From assembly GCA_041665305.1 (NCBI GenBank), contig JBAYJD010000002.1, forward strand, positions 38,140 through 102,139: a DNA stretch of 64,000 nt. Direction: 5' to 3'. This document shows, in pieces, positions 46,152-55,025 of this stretch; position 1 is the stretch's first letter, and the number at the start of each line of letters is the position of its first letter. Made by a program: the position numbers and the translations under genes. The notes beneath the pieces are model-generated. The model was not told the DNA's origin. It made no database searches and saw only the letters and a list, made by a program, of their open reading frames with translations. The DNA is from YA12-FULL-51-18 sp041665305 (GTDB lineage Bacteria; Elusimicrobiota; Elusimicrobia; Elusimicrobiales; UBA9959).

Positions 46152-46667
46152 TTACTGAAACATCGGCTTTTCTATGGGCATCCGCACTCGCACCGTTATG
46201 TTCTTTATGCCGCGGGCCTTGGGCGGATCGGCGAAAAAATAACTGGAGCCGGGAAAAACAAGCTTGGCCGGATAGACCAGCGTCACCAGCAGGTCTTCGT
46301 TGGTGTGAGTGTGCGGGTTCGGCGAAGCCTTGGGCTGAGGGTCCACGCCGGTGACCTCGCTGGTCACCACAAGCTGTATCCGGCCGGTGTTGGCGAACAT
46401 TTTGGCCAGCGCCGACTGCATCTTGGCCTGGGCCTTGGCCGCGTTCGATGTCGTACTGGAACTGCCGCCCGGAGGCCCGGCCACCAGCGAACCTATCCGC
46501 GCCAGTTCGTAGGCGCAATGATGCACGAGGATGGTCTGGTAAGCGAGGTTCCCCAGCTCCATTATAAAAAAAAGCAGCAGCATGAAGACCGGCAGGACCA
46601 GAAGGAGCTCCACTGTGACCTGCCCGGCCCGTTCGGCCGCGCACCGGATTCGTCGCATAACAAGCAT
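46152..46667 (-). CDS. TadE-like minor pseudopilin
   Basis: The 171-residue protein starts with RRIRCAAERAGQVTVELLL, then a hydrophobic helix (VLPVFMLLLFFIMELGNLAY). The Gly-Gln-x-x-x-Glu order matches a TadE prepilin-like cleavage region. The C-terminal half is a periplasmic beta domain. ATG 46667 is the first start; ATG 46658 is also possible. It lies between the Flp pilin and cpaB, as minor pseudopilins often do. Confidence 0.85.
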   Translation of the reverse strand: MLVMRRIRCAAERAGQVTVELLLVLPVFMLLLFFIMELGNLAYQTILVHHCAYELARIGSLVAGPPGGSSSTTSNAAKAQAKMQSALAKMFANTGRIQLVVTSEVTGVDPQPKASPNPHTHTNEDLLVTLVYPAKLVFPGSSYFFADPPKARGIKNITVRVRMPIEKPMFQ

Positions 46668-46685
46668 TAGGCCGCCGATTTCAAA

Positions 46686-46764
46686 GGACCGGGGAAAAGG
46701 CGCAAAGACAGAAAGAACTCCTTCCGTCCCCTGATCCTTTATTCCCCGGCCTTTCCGGAAAATT
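46686..46764 (-). terminator. Stem-loop after the Flp pilin gene, possible attenuator
   Basis: On the minus strand AAAGGCCGGGGAA can pair with TTCCCCGGTCCTTT across a loop of about 50 nt. There is no long T-tract, so it may stabilise the abundant pilin message or reduce read-through rather than terminate fully. Confidence 0.35.
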
Positions 46765-46782
46765 CAGCTGAATTTCCCGGAC

Positions 46783-46974
46783 CTATTGGTTGCCGCCGCC
46801 GGAACCGAGAGAACCGGCCGCGCCGGTGATCATGGCCTGGATCTTTTGAAAGAGACCGGGCATATAGTTCTTAAGAGCCATGCCGGCTATAAGGACCACG
46901 CCCACGACCACGGCCAACATCAGCAGATATTCCACGGTGTTCTGACCTTTCCGATTTTTGAACAGTCTGTTCAT
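46783..46974 (-). CDS. flp: Flp-type major pilin of the main Tad locus
   Basis: The 63-residue protein has leader MNRLFKNRKG, cleavage before QNTVEYLLMLAVVVG, Glu at +5 and Tyr at +6, and a single hydrophobic helix with a short Gly/Ser-rich tail (AAGSLGSGGGNQ). This is a standard Flp prepilin. GGAGG precedes the ATG and its own promoter lies about 35 bp upstream, consistent with high expression. No TadV/prepilin peptidase gene occurs in the window, so processing depends on one elsewhere. Confidence 0.93.
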   Translation of the reverse strand: MNRLFKNRKGQNTVEYLLMLAVVVGVVLIAGMALKNYMPGLFQKIQAMITGAAGSLGSGGGNQ

Positions 46975-47008
46975 TTTGCTGATCCTCCAAGTGTCTGTCT
47001 TGAAATCA

Positions 47009-47035
47009 ATTATATCTAATTATGCGCCGTTTCAA
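47009..47035 (-). promoter_or_regulatory. Promoter of the flp pilin gene
   Basis: TTGAAA (47030-47035) and a perfect TATAAT (47009-47014) are separated by 15 bp, shorter than ideal. The predicted start near 47002 gives a leader of about 28 nt containing GGAGG. Confidence 0.6.
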
Positions 47036-47048
47036 GCCTCATATCGCA

Positions 47049-47270
47049 TCACCACGGGTCCTCTTTATACATCCGGAGGATCATAACCCCCCCGGTGGTG
47101 AACTGCCTGGAAAGGTACCATTGCAGCGATCTGTACAACACCGTGAACACCGTCAGAAGGGCGACCGTCACCAGCAGATACTCTATAGCGGTCTGGCCCC
47201 CGCGCCGCCGGCGCGGGACCGGGGCGGGAGCCGGGGATGAAAAGCGTTTCAAATTGAATTTACGCGTCAT
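47049..47270 (-). CDS. Second Flp-like pilin with long leader
   Basis: ATG 47270 is chosen for its GGAG site; the frame is open to 47303. The 73-residue protein has a long basic, Pro-rich leader (SSPAPAPVPRRRRG), a class III cleavage region GGQTAIEYLLVTVALLTVF and a mature part of about 46 residues ending with KEDPW. The Gln-x-x-x-Glu-Tyr pattern is that of Flp pilins, but the mature part is charged and lacks the usual Gly-rich tail, so it may be a minor pilin. It lies just upstream of the flp promoter. Confidence 0.85.
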   Translation of the reverse strand: MTRKFNLKRFSSPAPAPVPRRRRGGQTAIEYLLVTVALLTVFTVLYRSLQWYLSRQFTTGGVMILRMYKEDPW

Positions 47271-47329
47271 AGGTTTCCCGCTCCGCCTCCATCCCCGCCT
47301 CATGCCGCGCCGGTTTCGGTCGTCTCGCT

Positions 47330-48340
47330 CTAAAACTGGAGCTTGACCATGATCTGATCGGACCTGCCCAACGCGCCGTAAGGCACCATGGCGTAATCCA
47401 GCGACATCCCGAAGCCCATGGCCTGAGCGCTGTAGATCCCCACCCCGAAGGCCCAGCCGCTGGTCCTGCTCAGGCCCAGCGTATCCATGGTCTTGTCGTC
47501 GTAATTCTTCCCGTTGCTGTCCGCGGCGGTATAGCCTACCCGCAGGCTCACGCGGCCGACCTGCAGCAGTTCCTCCGGGAGGTTGAATTCCGCGCCTCCG
47601 CCGGCGAGAGCGCTATGGTCGGAGTAGGTCTTGGACTCAAGCAGGGCCGTCAGGAAAGGGTTGAACGAGTAGGCCATGCCTAGGCGCCTGGCCTTGACCA
47701 CCTGGTCCGCCTTGCCGGAAAAATTGGAACCCGACCAGCCGAACGAAAGTTTGCGTCCCAGTTTCAGGATAATCCCGGCGTCATAAACGATGTTATCGTA
47801 CCTTGTGGCGTAGTTATCCTCCATCACGCCCTTGGCGCTGACGCCGAGGAACAGGCGTTCCAGAAAAAAACTTTTAGCCAGGGCAAGCGTGGCGTAACCG
47901 TTGCGCACTTTGACATCGTCGCCGTACTGCGGGATCCCGGCCTGGTCCCGCACATCAAAACCTTTTATGCCGTAATAGGCCACATTGACGCCCACGACCG
48001 ACTGGCCCACCGGGTGCACATACGCGAGCGACTGGCCGGAGTAATCCTGGAACCAGCTCAGGTATGAGAAGGCGGCCTCGCGCATCTGTGAAGAGGCGAT
48101 ACCCGCCGGATTGATGGTCATGGCCTCCGTGCCCTCCATGATGGAAACGCCGCAATTTCCCAGCGCCTGCGCCCTGGGACTGCCGGTGGGGATCTTCATG
48201 AACACGGCCCCGGCCGTGCCGGCTTTCGCATCCGCGGCGTAAAGGGGGGCGGCGGAAGGGCCGGGGGCCAGGGTATAGGCCGCGGCTACCGCCGTGAGCA
48301 TCCCGATCTTTTTAAAAACCGAGTTTTTAATCTCTTTCAT
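47330..48340 (-). CDS. PorV/UPF0164-like outer-membrane beta-barrel protein
   Basis: The 336-residue protein has a signal peptide (MLTAVAAAYTLAPGPSAAPLYA) and the N-terminal motif of PorV-like barrels (FMKIPTGSPRAQALGNCGVS, then GTEAMTINPAGIA). Repeated amphipathic strands follow, ending in a C-terminal strand (SDQIMVKLQF) with terminal Phe, as expected for outer-membrane barrels. In type IX secretion PorV shuttles cargo, but PorV relatives also occur without it. GAGGA precedes the ATG. It lies between a 1,055-residue surface protein and the pilin genes, 88 bp after the former, so the two may work together. Confidence 0.85.
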   Translation of the reverse strand: MKEIKNSVFKKIGMLTAVAAAYTLAPGPSAAPLYAADAKAGTAGAVFMKIPTGSPRAQALGNCGVSIMEGTEAMTINPAGIASSQMREAAFSYLSWFQDYSGQSLAYVHPVGQSVVGVNVAYYGIKGFDVRDQAGIPQYGDDVKVRNGYATLALAKSFFLERLFLGVSAKGVMEDNYATRYDNIVYDAGIILKLGRKLSFGWSGSNFSGKADQVVKARRLGMAYSFNPFLTALLESKTYSDHSALAGGGAEFNLPEELLQVGRVSLRVGYTAADSNGKNYDDKTMDTLGLSRTSGWAFGVGIYSAQAMGFGMSLDYAMVPYGALGRSDQIMVKLQF

Positions 48341-48427
48341 AAAGTTTCCTCGTCCATGTCCGTTAAAACCGTTCGAGTTCCGGGCATCCGGCCGGGACCC
48401 TTTACCCGGTACGCCTGAACGCCGCCG

Positions 48428-51400
48428 CTACGGCACAAGTATTTTCTTTACCGTCTGGAACGCTCCTTTGGCTCCGTCCCGGCCCTCCAGCCTGATCACC
48501 GCGAAATACACGCCCGGAGCGACCTGCTTGCCGGCGGTGTTGGTCCTGGGCCACAGGACGGTGTGATCGACCTCGCCGCCCAGCAGACCGGAACTGTATC
48601 TGTAGATAAGGTCGCCGGTCAGGTTGTAGATCTTGATACTGAGCTCGGAATTGACATATATGGGGATATGGAAGTAGCCGGCCGTCCCGGTATACGGATT
48701 GGGGGCGAACCAGATATCCTTCGCAAGCTGGACATCGTCCCTGCTAGGCCCGTTCGCGACCGGGATGTTGGAGATTATGGCGTCGGAAGCCATCCCGATG
48801 CCGGGCAGCACCTTGCCGTCCAGCATGCTTACGCTGTCGGTGCTGGTGGAACCGTAGACCTTAAAAACATAGTTCCCGTCCGGCACTTTTGAAAGCGTCA
48901 GGTCCGTCCCGTCCCAGTATTCCAGGATCTGCGACCGGGCCGGACGCACGCCCACGAACATTTTGACCAGCCTGGAAGGATAACAATCAGCCGCCGGATT
49001 GGCGCAGGCGACAAGCGAAGTCCCGGGCCGGTAGATCTTGGTGGCTACCTTCATCGGCTCGGAAACCTGGTAGCTGACTATGCCGGGCGATTCCTGGGTC
49101 ATAGGCGTTATCGCCATATCGAAGATCCTGAGAGGGTTGACCTCTATGGTCTGCTGCGCCGTGGCCACGGAAAGCAGATTCTTTCCGATATCGCGTGCGA
49201 CGATCCGGACGTTGTAGCTGTCCCACGGCACGAAATCATTGTTGGGGCAGACCGGCGTATTGGTGCATTTCCCGTCCCAGAAATCCTTCTGGATAAGGAC
49301 CCCGTCGCGCACCTCGCCGTTCACGACATCGGCCACCACCTGCGGAAGTCCGACGGACGGGTTATTGAGGATCTGGACCGTGACCGATGACTGGCGGGTG
49401 ATCAGGTAATCGATCTCGTAAGGAGGCAGCTTGACGGTGTCCGAAGAATTGTACATGACCGGGATGGTGGGGATCACTTCGAACATCGTGAAAAGTATAT
49501 GCCCCCTGGAAACGTCTATGTAGCCGGTGATATGGTCCGAGGCGTAGATCGCCTGGGCCGCGCCGGTGGCGACGGCCACCAGGGTGAAGGGATATCTGCC
49601 GTCGGCCACCATTTCACCCGGAGTATCAAGACCGTCCCAGTATTCCGTCACATTAAAGCGGCCGGGCCGTATGCCTGAAACGCTGTAGACCGGCGTCGGC
49701 AGGCCTATGGGAGGCCAGACGGCCCCGGCGCCGGCGGGTATTACCGTCCCGGGACGGTAAACATTGAGCGTCATCGACATCGTCTGCGACAGGTTGAAGC
49801 TGACGGTCGCGGTGTCGGAAGTCCCGCCCATAAGCGGAGTCGTCCTGACGTCGACCACCCGGAACATATCCACCGGGGTCCGGACGGTGGTGGTCGTGAC
49901 CCTGCTGGAGGAACAGGCGTACGGGTCCTCGGAGATCAATTCGGCCTGATAAATGCCGGAAGAAACATAATTCCCGTAGTCGTCCCTGCCGTCCCAAAGT
50001 TCCCTGTTGGCAAAATTGGCGGCTCTCGGCTGGCGGTTTATAAGGGTGCGCACGGAGTTATTGCCGGCGTCCAGGATGTTCATGGTGACCAGGGCGTCCC
50101 GGACCGGAGTATAGCGGAAATAGAACGGGTCCAGCCCGGCCACGGAAGGAGAGGAACCGATGACCGTGGAAGAAGGGGACAGAAGGCTGATCACCAGCCC
50201 CCTGGCCACGGGTATGGCTCCTACGGCCAGACGCTGGTTCCTTATTACGCCCGCGGCGGAGGGCAGTTCGGCCCAGATGGCGTAAACATATTCGCCGTCG
50301 CAGACGGGGTTGCCGTTGTTGTCGCGGCCGTCCCAGATGGTCGAGACGGTCTGCCTGCCTGTTTTTTGCTCGGTTACCAGCCGCAGTTGGCTGCCGGCGG
50401 TGACGGTCTGGGTATGCTGCACATTGTTGATGTCGGCAAAGACCGTGTTCGGGGTGTAGATCCCGACATAGACCGTGGCGGACTCGGTGAGCGTATAGCT
50501 TATCACCGCCTGGTCCGTGGAAGTGGAGCCCAGCGGTTTTATGGCGATATCGGTTATCTGAAGCGGATCGTGCGAAATGGTGGCGGTATAGGGGTAGGCG
50601 TTGTCCACCCCTACCCAGTTATCCTGCGACTCGGCGTCGATCTGGGCCCTGTAGACCCCGGGAGCGGCCATAGCCCCGTGATCGTCGCGGCCGTCCCAGA
50701 AATCGCCGTTGGTGAGCGTGCCGTCCGGAGTGCCTTCGCCGACTCTGGGAATATGATCCAGCAGGGTGCGGACCAGCGGCATGACATGGCTGCCGTTATC
50801 GAACGCCGAATAGATCCTGATGGTGGTGGTCGCGTCCTTGGAGAGCCGGTACATGATGTTATACGGCTGCGCGCCGACCCCCGTGATCTTACCCACCACC
50901 GTGGGGCTGGACCGCACCGTGTGGATGTTCATAACATCCACCTGTATGGGGATCTGGTTCTGGCCGGGGAAGGCCGCCGTCTGCTCTATGGAAATATTGC
51001 CGACCTGCGGGCTGACCTCGTTGGTCTTGACCCTGGCCCTGAAACCGAACTGTCCGTTGGTCTTGCCGAACATCCCGTTCAGGTTATATGAGCCGTCCCA
51101 GTTGGTGCAGTAATAATAGTTGCCGTTGGAAGTCGCGCCCGGATTGACATAATACTTTTGGTTATTGACGCTTCTGCACATGCCTATATCGTACATGGAA
51201 ATAGTTTTAATGGGCGGGGTGCTGGCCGGGTCCAGGGCGTTCCCGCCGCTGACGAACTTAAAGATCTCAAAGCTCAATTCATTGACGCCGAAGCCCTGGG
51301 CGCCGGCGGTGCTTACGCAGACTATCTGGGCGCATAAGGCCAGACAGCCGCCCGGATAACTGGCCTGCGGTTTGTCGAATTCTATGCGGGAGGAATTCGC

Positions 51401-51595
51401 CCAGACATTTACGGGATTGGGAGGGAACGCCTGGGTTTCAAAAGATCTGTCTATGCCCATGCCGGTCGTGCAATAGTTATAACCGCCGTCCCCGACGGTC
51501 ACGCTGGACACGAAAAGCTGCTGGGCGCGGGCCGCCGGAGAGAAAAGAACGCCGGACAGGACGGAAATAAGGACCGATAATATCTTTCTGTTCAT
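48428..51595 (-). CDS. Secreted 1,055-residue protein with FlgD-like Ig modules
   Basis: A signal peptide (ILSVLISVLSGVLFSPAARA) is followed by an N-terminal beta domain of about 190 residues with several Cys. At least six modules with the FlgD Ig signature (WDGRDDHG, WDGRDNNG, WDGRDDYG, WDGLDTPG and relatives, each after a YxxG/VxxxI strand) come next. The C-terminal 90 residues (FAPNPYTGTAGYFHI, LSIKIYNLTGDLI, VAPGVYFAVIRLEG) match FlgD-Ig/T9SS-like C-terminal domains. It is probably a cell-surface or matrix protein anchored through its C-terminus. PorV-like proteins lie on both sides, which fits a shared export route, but no other type IX component is visible. Confidence 0.85.
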   Translation of the reverse strand: MNRKILSVLISVLSGVLFSPAARAQQLFVSSVTVGDGGYNYCTTGMGIDRSFETQAFPPNPVNVWANSSRIEFDKPQASYPGGCLALCAQIVCVSTAGAQGFGVNELSFEIFKFVSGGNALDPASTPPIKTISMYDIGMCRSVNNQKYYVNPGATSNGNYYYCTNWDGSYNLNGMFGKTNGQFGFRARVKTNEVSPQVGNISIEQTAAFPGQNQIPIQVDVMNIHTVRSSPTVVGKITGVGAQPYNIMYRLSKDATTTIRIYSAFDNGSHVMPLVRTLLDHIPRVGEGTPDGTLTNGDFWDGRDDHGAMAAPGVYRAQIDAESQDNWVGVDNAYPYTATISHDPLQITDIAIKPLGSTSTDQAVISYTLTESATVYVGIYTPNTVFADINNVQHTQTVTAGSQLRLVTEQKTGRQTVSTIWDGRDNNGNPVCDGEYVYAIWAELPSAAGVIRNQRLAVGAIPVARGLVISLLSPSSTVIGSSPSVAGLDPFYFRYTPVRDALVTMNILDAGNNSVRTLINRQPRAANFANRELWDGRDDYGNYVSSGIYQAELISEDPYACSSSRVTTTTVRTPVDMFRVVDVRTTPLMGGTSDTATVSFNLSQTMSMTLNVYRPGTVIPAGAGAVWPPIGLPTPVYSVSGIRPGRFNVTEYWDGLDTPGEMVADGRYPFTLVAVATGAAQAIYASDHITGYIDVSRGHILFTMFEVIPTIPVMYNSSDTVKLPPYEIDYLITRQSSVTVQILNNPSVGLPQVVADVVNGEVRDGVLIQKDFWDGKCTNTPVCPNNDFVPWDSYNVRIVARDIGKNLLSVATAQQTIEVNPLRIFDMAITPMTQESPGIVSYQVSEPMKVATKIYRPGTSLVACANPAADCYPSRLVKMFVGVRPARSQILEYWDGTDLTLSKVPDGNYVFKVYGSTSTDSVSMLDGKVLPGIGMASDAIISNIPVANGPSRDDVQLAKDIWFAPNPYTGTAGYFHIPIYVNSELSIKIYNLTGDLIYRYSSGLLGGEVDHTVLWPRTNTAGKQVAPGVYFAVIRLEGRDGAKGAFQTVKKILVP

Positions 51596-51737
51596 AATAG
51601 GTCACACCTTTTATCTAAAGTCGGGAACCGACAGCCGAAAACCTCAGCTCTTCATCCGCCTGAAAGCGGACGCGCTTTTTAATTTTGCCATTTTGCCCTT
51701 GCAAAATCAATGCGGCGGCCGAACGGCGCCGGCCCGT

Positions 51738-53465
51738 TCAATATCTCTTCAACTTATATTTTCCCAGTTCCAGTCCGCCCATTTTCCCGCTCTTCTCCAG
51801 GGTCCAGAAATAATCCTTGCCGGCCCAGAAAGCGAGCGTGGGCGCGGCAAGTTCCTGCGAAGACTCCGCCTTGAAAGAACCGCCGTTCAAAACATACCGT
51901 CTGAGGATATTCCGGGCGTCCAGCGCCCAGAGCTCCGCGCCCACCCACTGCATCGCGGCCAGGTTTTTCAGGGCGGGCAGCTCAAAACTCGCCTCCACCC
52001 CGCCCGACGGATCGAGCCCGTAACGGTACAGAAGTCCGGTCGCGGCGTCGAAGGACCAGAGATTGTAACCGTCCCAGGCCACGCCTTGAGGCGCGGGACC
52101 CGGGGTCTTCACGGACCCGGTTATGCCGCCTCCGGACGGGTCTTTCCTGATGAACCTGAGCTGCGCCATGTCCAGGACCCACACCCCGCCGTCGAAAGAG
52201 GCCACGGCCGCCGGCCTGAAAGGCTCTCCGCCGCCGTTGAGGAACCGCAGCGTGGAAAGGTCCTTGGGATCTTTGAGCATGAGCCCTTTGTTCCAATCGG
52301 CCAGCCAGAGCCCGTCCTTGGAGACGGAAAGGCCCGCGGCGCCGGACGCGTCCAGGGCGGCGCGGCTTAAAAGCGAGAAGTGCGGCTTGCTCCTGTAATC
52401 GTAGACCCGCCAGGCCAGCCCTCCCATCAGGAGCAGGCCGGCCAGCGCCGCGGCCGCCGTCCTTAAAACGCCCCTGCTGATCCTGGCGGAAGGCGCCGAG
52501 GACGCCGGAGAAACGAACACGGCCGGCAGTTGGACGCCCTTGAGGGCGTAAAGTTTAAGGATCTGCGTGACCTTCTCGGACCACTGCGAGGATTCCTTGA
52601 GGATCTCGGCGAGCCCGGAAGCGTACCCTATGCCTTTCCCTTCCTCTTCCTTGAGCCTGGCCAGCCACGCTTCGCGTTCGGAACGCAGGCGGGTTTCCCA
52701 GACCGCGAATTCCTGGCGGTGGGTTTCCCAGACGGAGCGTTCGCGGTCCCAGAGCTCGCGCCATTCCTTTCGTTCGGCGTCCCAGTTGGCTTTCGCCTCG
52801 GAGAGCCGGGACTCCAGCTCACCGGCTTTTTTTTCTGCTTCTTTGATCTTTTTCTCGGCTTCGGTCCTGGCGCGGCGTTCGGCCAGGAGTTCGGAAAGGG
52901 TTTTTTCCACGGCTTCTTTGGCGCCGCCCAGCTTGTTTTCCAGGCCCGCGGCGGCGCTCTTCAGATCTGACCGCTCCACCGCCGATTCGGTGAATTTTTT
53001 TCTCCACTCGTCGCGCTCGGCCCTGAGGGTTTCAAGCCGCTCCGAGAGGCCGGTCATCTCTATTTTGGTCCGCTCCAGGATCTCCTTTAAAAGGGTCACA
53101 TTGCGGACATGGCCTCTTTTCTGCGCCTCAAGGATCTTCCCGGATTCCTCCAGGTTAAGAGCCGCGGAAAGTTCCTCATTTATGGCTTTTTCCCTGGCCT
53201 CGTGGTAATGCTGTTTCAACTCGCCGAGATGGGCGCGGGTTTCGTCCAACTGGGCGGTCAGGTCGCGGATGTTGGCTTCTTTGACCTCCAGCAGGCGCTT
53301 CCAGTCGCTTTCGGCCTTCGAATAATTATTTTTAAGGAACTGCACGGTCTCGATCTGGGATTCGGATAACCGCGAAGACGGGGCAGAGAGATCGGGAACA
53401 TACTCCTTCCCCGAAGCTTTCTTCCAGAGTTCGTTAAGCTGTCTGTCTATTTCGCCGTTTTCCAT
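51738..53465 (-). CDS. Coiled-coil membrane protein with C-terminal beta-propeller-like domain
   Basis: The 575-residue protein has an N-terminal cytoplasmic part of about 290 residues that is almost wholly coiled coil (Glu/Lys/Arg-rich, with tryptophan-rich heptads such as WREL, WETH and WLARL). One TM helix lies near 330-350 (VLRTAAAALAGLLLMGGLAW). The outer C-terminal domain of about 215 residues has repeated short strands of the propeller type (GLSVSKDGLWLADWNKG, VASFDGGVWVLDMAQL, GVAWDGYNLWSFDAATG, WVGAELWALDARN). It has no signal peptide, so the coiled coil stays inside. It could link the cytoplasm to a surface assembly. I recognise no named family. Confidence 0.8.
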   Translation of the reverse strand: MENGEIDRQLNELWKKASGKEYVPDLSAPSSRLSESQIETVQFLKNNYSKAESDWKRLLEVKEANIRDLTAQLDETRAHLGELKQHYHEAREKAINEELSAALNLEESGKILEAQKRGHVRNVTLLKEILERTKIEMTGLSERLETLRAERDEWRKKFTESAVERSDLKSAAAGLENKLGGAKEAVEKTLSELLAERRARTEAEKKIKEAEKKAGELESRLSEAKANWDAERKEWRELWDRERSVWETHRQEFAVWETRLRSEREAWLARLKEEEGKGIGYASGLAEILKESSQWSEKVTQILKLYALKGVQLPAVFVSPASSAPSARISRGVLRTAAAALAGLLLMGGLAWRVYDYRSKPHFSLLSRAALDASGAAGLSVSKDGLWLADWNKGLMLKDPKDLSTLRFLNGGGEPFRPAAVASFDGGVWVLDMAQLRFIRKDPSGGGITGSVKTPGPAPQGVAWDGYNLWSFDAATGLLYRYGLDPSGGVEASFELPALKNLAAMQWVGAELWALDARNILRRYVLNGGSFKAESSQELAAPTLAFWAGKDYFWTLEKSGKMGGLELGKYKLKRY

Positions 53466-53554
53466 AAAATAAGCGCCGGGATAATCCCTGCTATCAGTTT
53501 AACAGCCGGACATTTCCCTGTCGTGAAATAAATGTTAAGAAAAGGTTACGCGCC

Positions 53555-54994
53555 CTACCTGGCGATCAAACCCTGCAGCTCGACGGTAGCCGGGCTTATG
53601 TCTATGCCGGAACTCTGGTACTGGCTGATAAGCCTCTGGAGCGCGCCCTTGAGAAGCTCCTTCGGCGCTCCCCCGGACCGCATCCTGAGATAATCCGCCC
53701 ACTCGCGGGCGAAATCCGACCGAAGCCGGTCCAGTTTGTCTTGGCGGTCCTTCTCTTCCAAAGCCAGTTTATCATTGCGCCTTTTTTCCTCCAGCGACCT
53801 GAGCTCGGCTTCCGCGCGGCGTTGGCGTTCCACGATGGCTTCCAGTCTTTCCCTGGCCCGCGAAACTTCCGCCTTCTGTTCCAGAGCGGTCTTAAGGCTC
53901 GCGCTAAGCTTGTCTATCTCCCCCTTGAGGTCCTCAAGCTCGTCCCTGAGCCTGCCTTCGCGCCGGGAGGATTCGTCCAGGGCCTCCACGAGGTCCTTGC
54001 GGTACTTTATCTCCTGCTTTATGAGCCTTTCGTACTCGGTCTCAAGGTCTTTGTCTCCGAAACGGACGCATAAGCTTACGGCGTGGCCGGGGACGATCGT
54101 CCCGGTAACCGGGAGCAGCAGGGCATACGAAAGTTCCGCCGCCGGACGGCGGTAACCGACGCCAAGGCTCGCGAAAGAGGCCTTCTCGGCGAGGGACAGG
54201 CCGGTGCGCGAGGAAAAAATGCCGTATCGGTAAGTGCGCCAGAGATATTCGAAACCGGTGTTAAGGCTGTAACCGCTTTTACGGCCCCCGGCCCCGGAGC
54301 GGCTCGCGAGGTCCAGCGTCAGCGCGTAATCTTCCGTCTTTTCCGCCGCGCCCAGACGAACGGCCAGGGGAGCCTTGTCGTCAAGGGCGCCGGACTTAAA
54401 GGAGGGAGAATTGATATTCAACACGGATAAACCCAGGCTGCTCCTGGTGTTTATCCTCCACAGCGCGCCGAAGTCCAGGCCCAGGGCCATCGTGGAATCG
54501 GCGGAAGCCGCCGAGGCCAGCCGCATAAATTTCAAATTTCCGCCCAGGTCCAGCACGCCCGAGGAGGCTTTCTTCAACTGCCAGGTCGCGTAACCCAGAC
54601 TGAAGGATTTTTCCGTAATTCCGTCCCCCGCCGTCCTGTAACGGCCGATGACGGACATCGTGCCGAGCTTGCCGTAAGACCTGCGCGGGAGGGCCGCGTC
54701 GAAAGCGTAAGAATCCGAGTCCAGCGGGCCCAGGCTCGACCGCGTGCCGGCCTCAAAATGCGCGCCGGTCTCGAATTTTCTGGCGAAGCCGGGCAGGGCC
54801 GGGTTCAAGACCGCTCCGCCGACATCGTCCAGCGCCGAGGCGGAATCGCCCAGACCGCGCATCCGGGCTCCAAGCCCCGTATCCTCGAAAGCCGCAAAGA
54901 GCGGGGAGGCGGGACCGGGGACCAGGATAAAAGCCGCTATCAAAGCCGGGACCGGTATTTTTTTCTTAAACCCGTTTTTTTTGGTCTCTTTCAT
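53555..54994 (-). CDS. PorV-like barrel with C-terminal periplasmic coiled coil
   Basis: ATG 54994 is chosen because the peptide from there (MKETKKNGFKKKIPVPAL) begins a normal signal sequence and resembles that of the PorV protein at 48340; the frame is open to 55060. The 479-residue product has PorV-type features after the signal (ARMRGLGDSASALDDVGG, AVLNPALPGFARKF) and barrel strands to about residue 310. A long Glu/Arg/Lys coiled coil (REGRLRDELEDLKGEIDKL, RARERLEAIVERQRRAEAEL) then runs to near the C-terminus. A barrel carrying a coiled coil suggests a periplasmic spacer or partner-binding arm. It follows the diguanylate cyclase gene by 31 bp. Confidence 0.82.
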   Translation of the reverse strand: MKETKKNGFKKKIPVPALIAAFILVPGPASPLFAAFEDTGLGARMRGLGDSASALDDVGGAVLNPALPGFARKFETGAHFEAGTRSSLGPLDSDSYAFDAALPRRSYGKLGTMSVIGRYRTAGDGITEKSFSLGYATWQLKKASSGVLDLGGNLKFMRLASAASADSTMALGLDFGALWRINTRSSLGLSVLNINSPSFKSGALDDKAPLAVRLGAAEKTEDYALTLDLASRSGAGGRKSGYSLNTGFEYLWRTYRYGIFSSRTGLSLAEKASFASLGVGYRRPAAELSYALLLPVTGTIVPGHAVSLCVRFGDKDLETEYERLIKQEIKYRKDLVEALDESSRREGRLRDELEDLKGEIDKLSASLKTALEQKAEVSRARERLEAIVERQRRAEAELRSLEEKRRNDKLALEEKDRQDKLDRLRSDFAREWADYLRMRSGGAPKELLKGALQRLISQYQSSGIDISPATVELQGLIAR

Positions 54995-55025
54995 AAATTT
55001 TCCCGTCCAGCCTCCGCGCCGGCCT

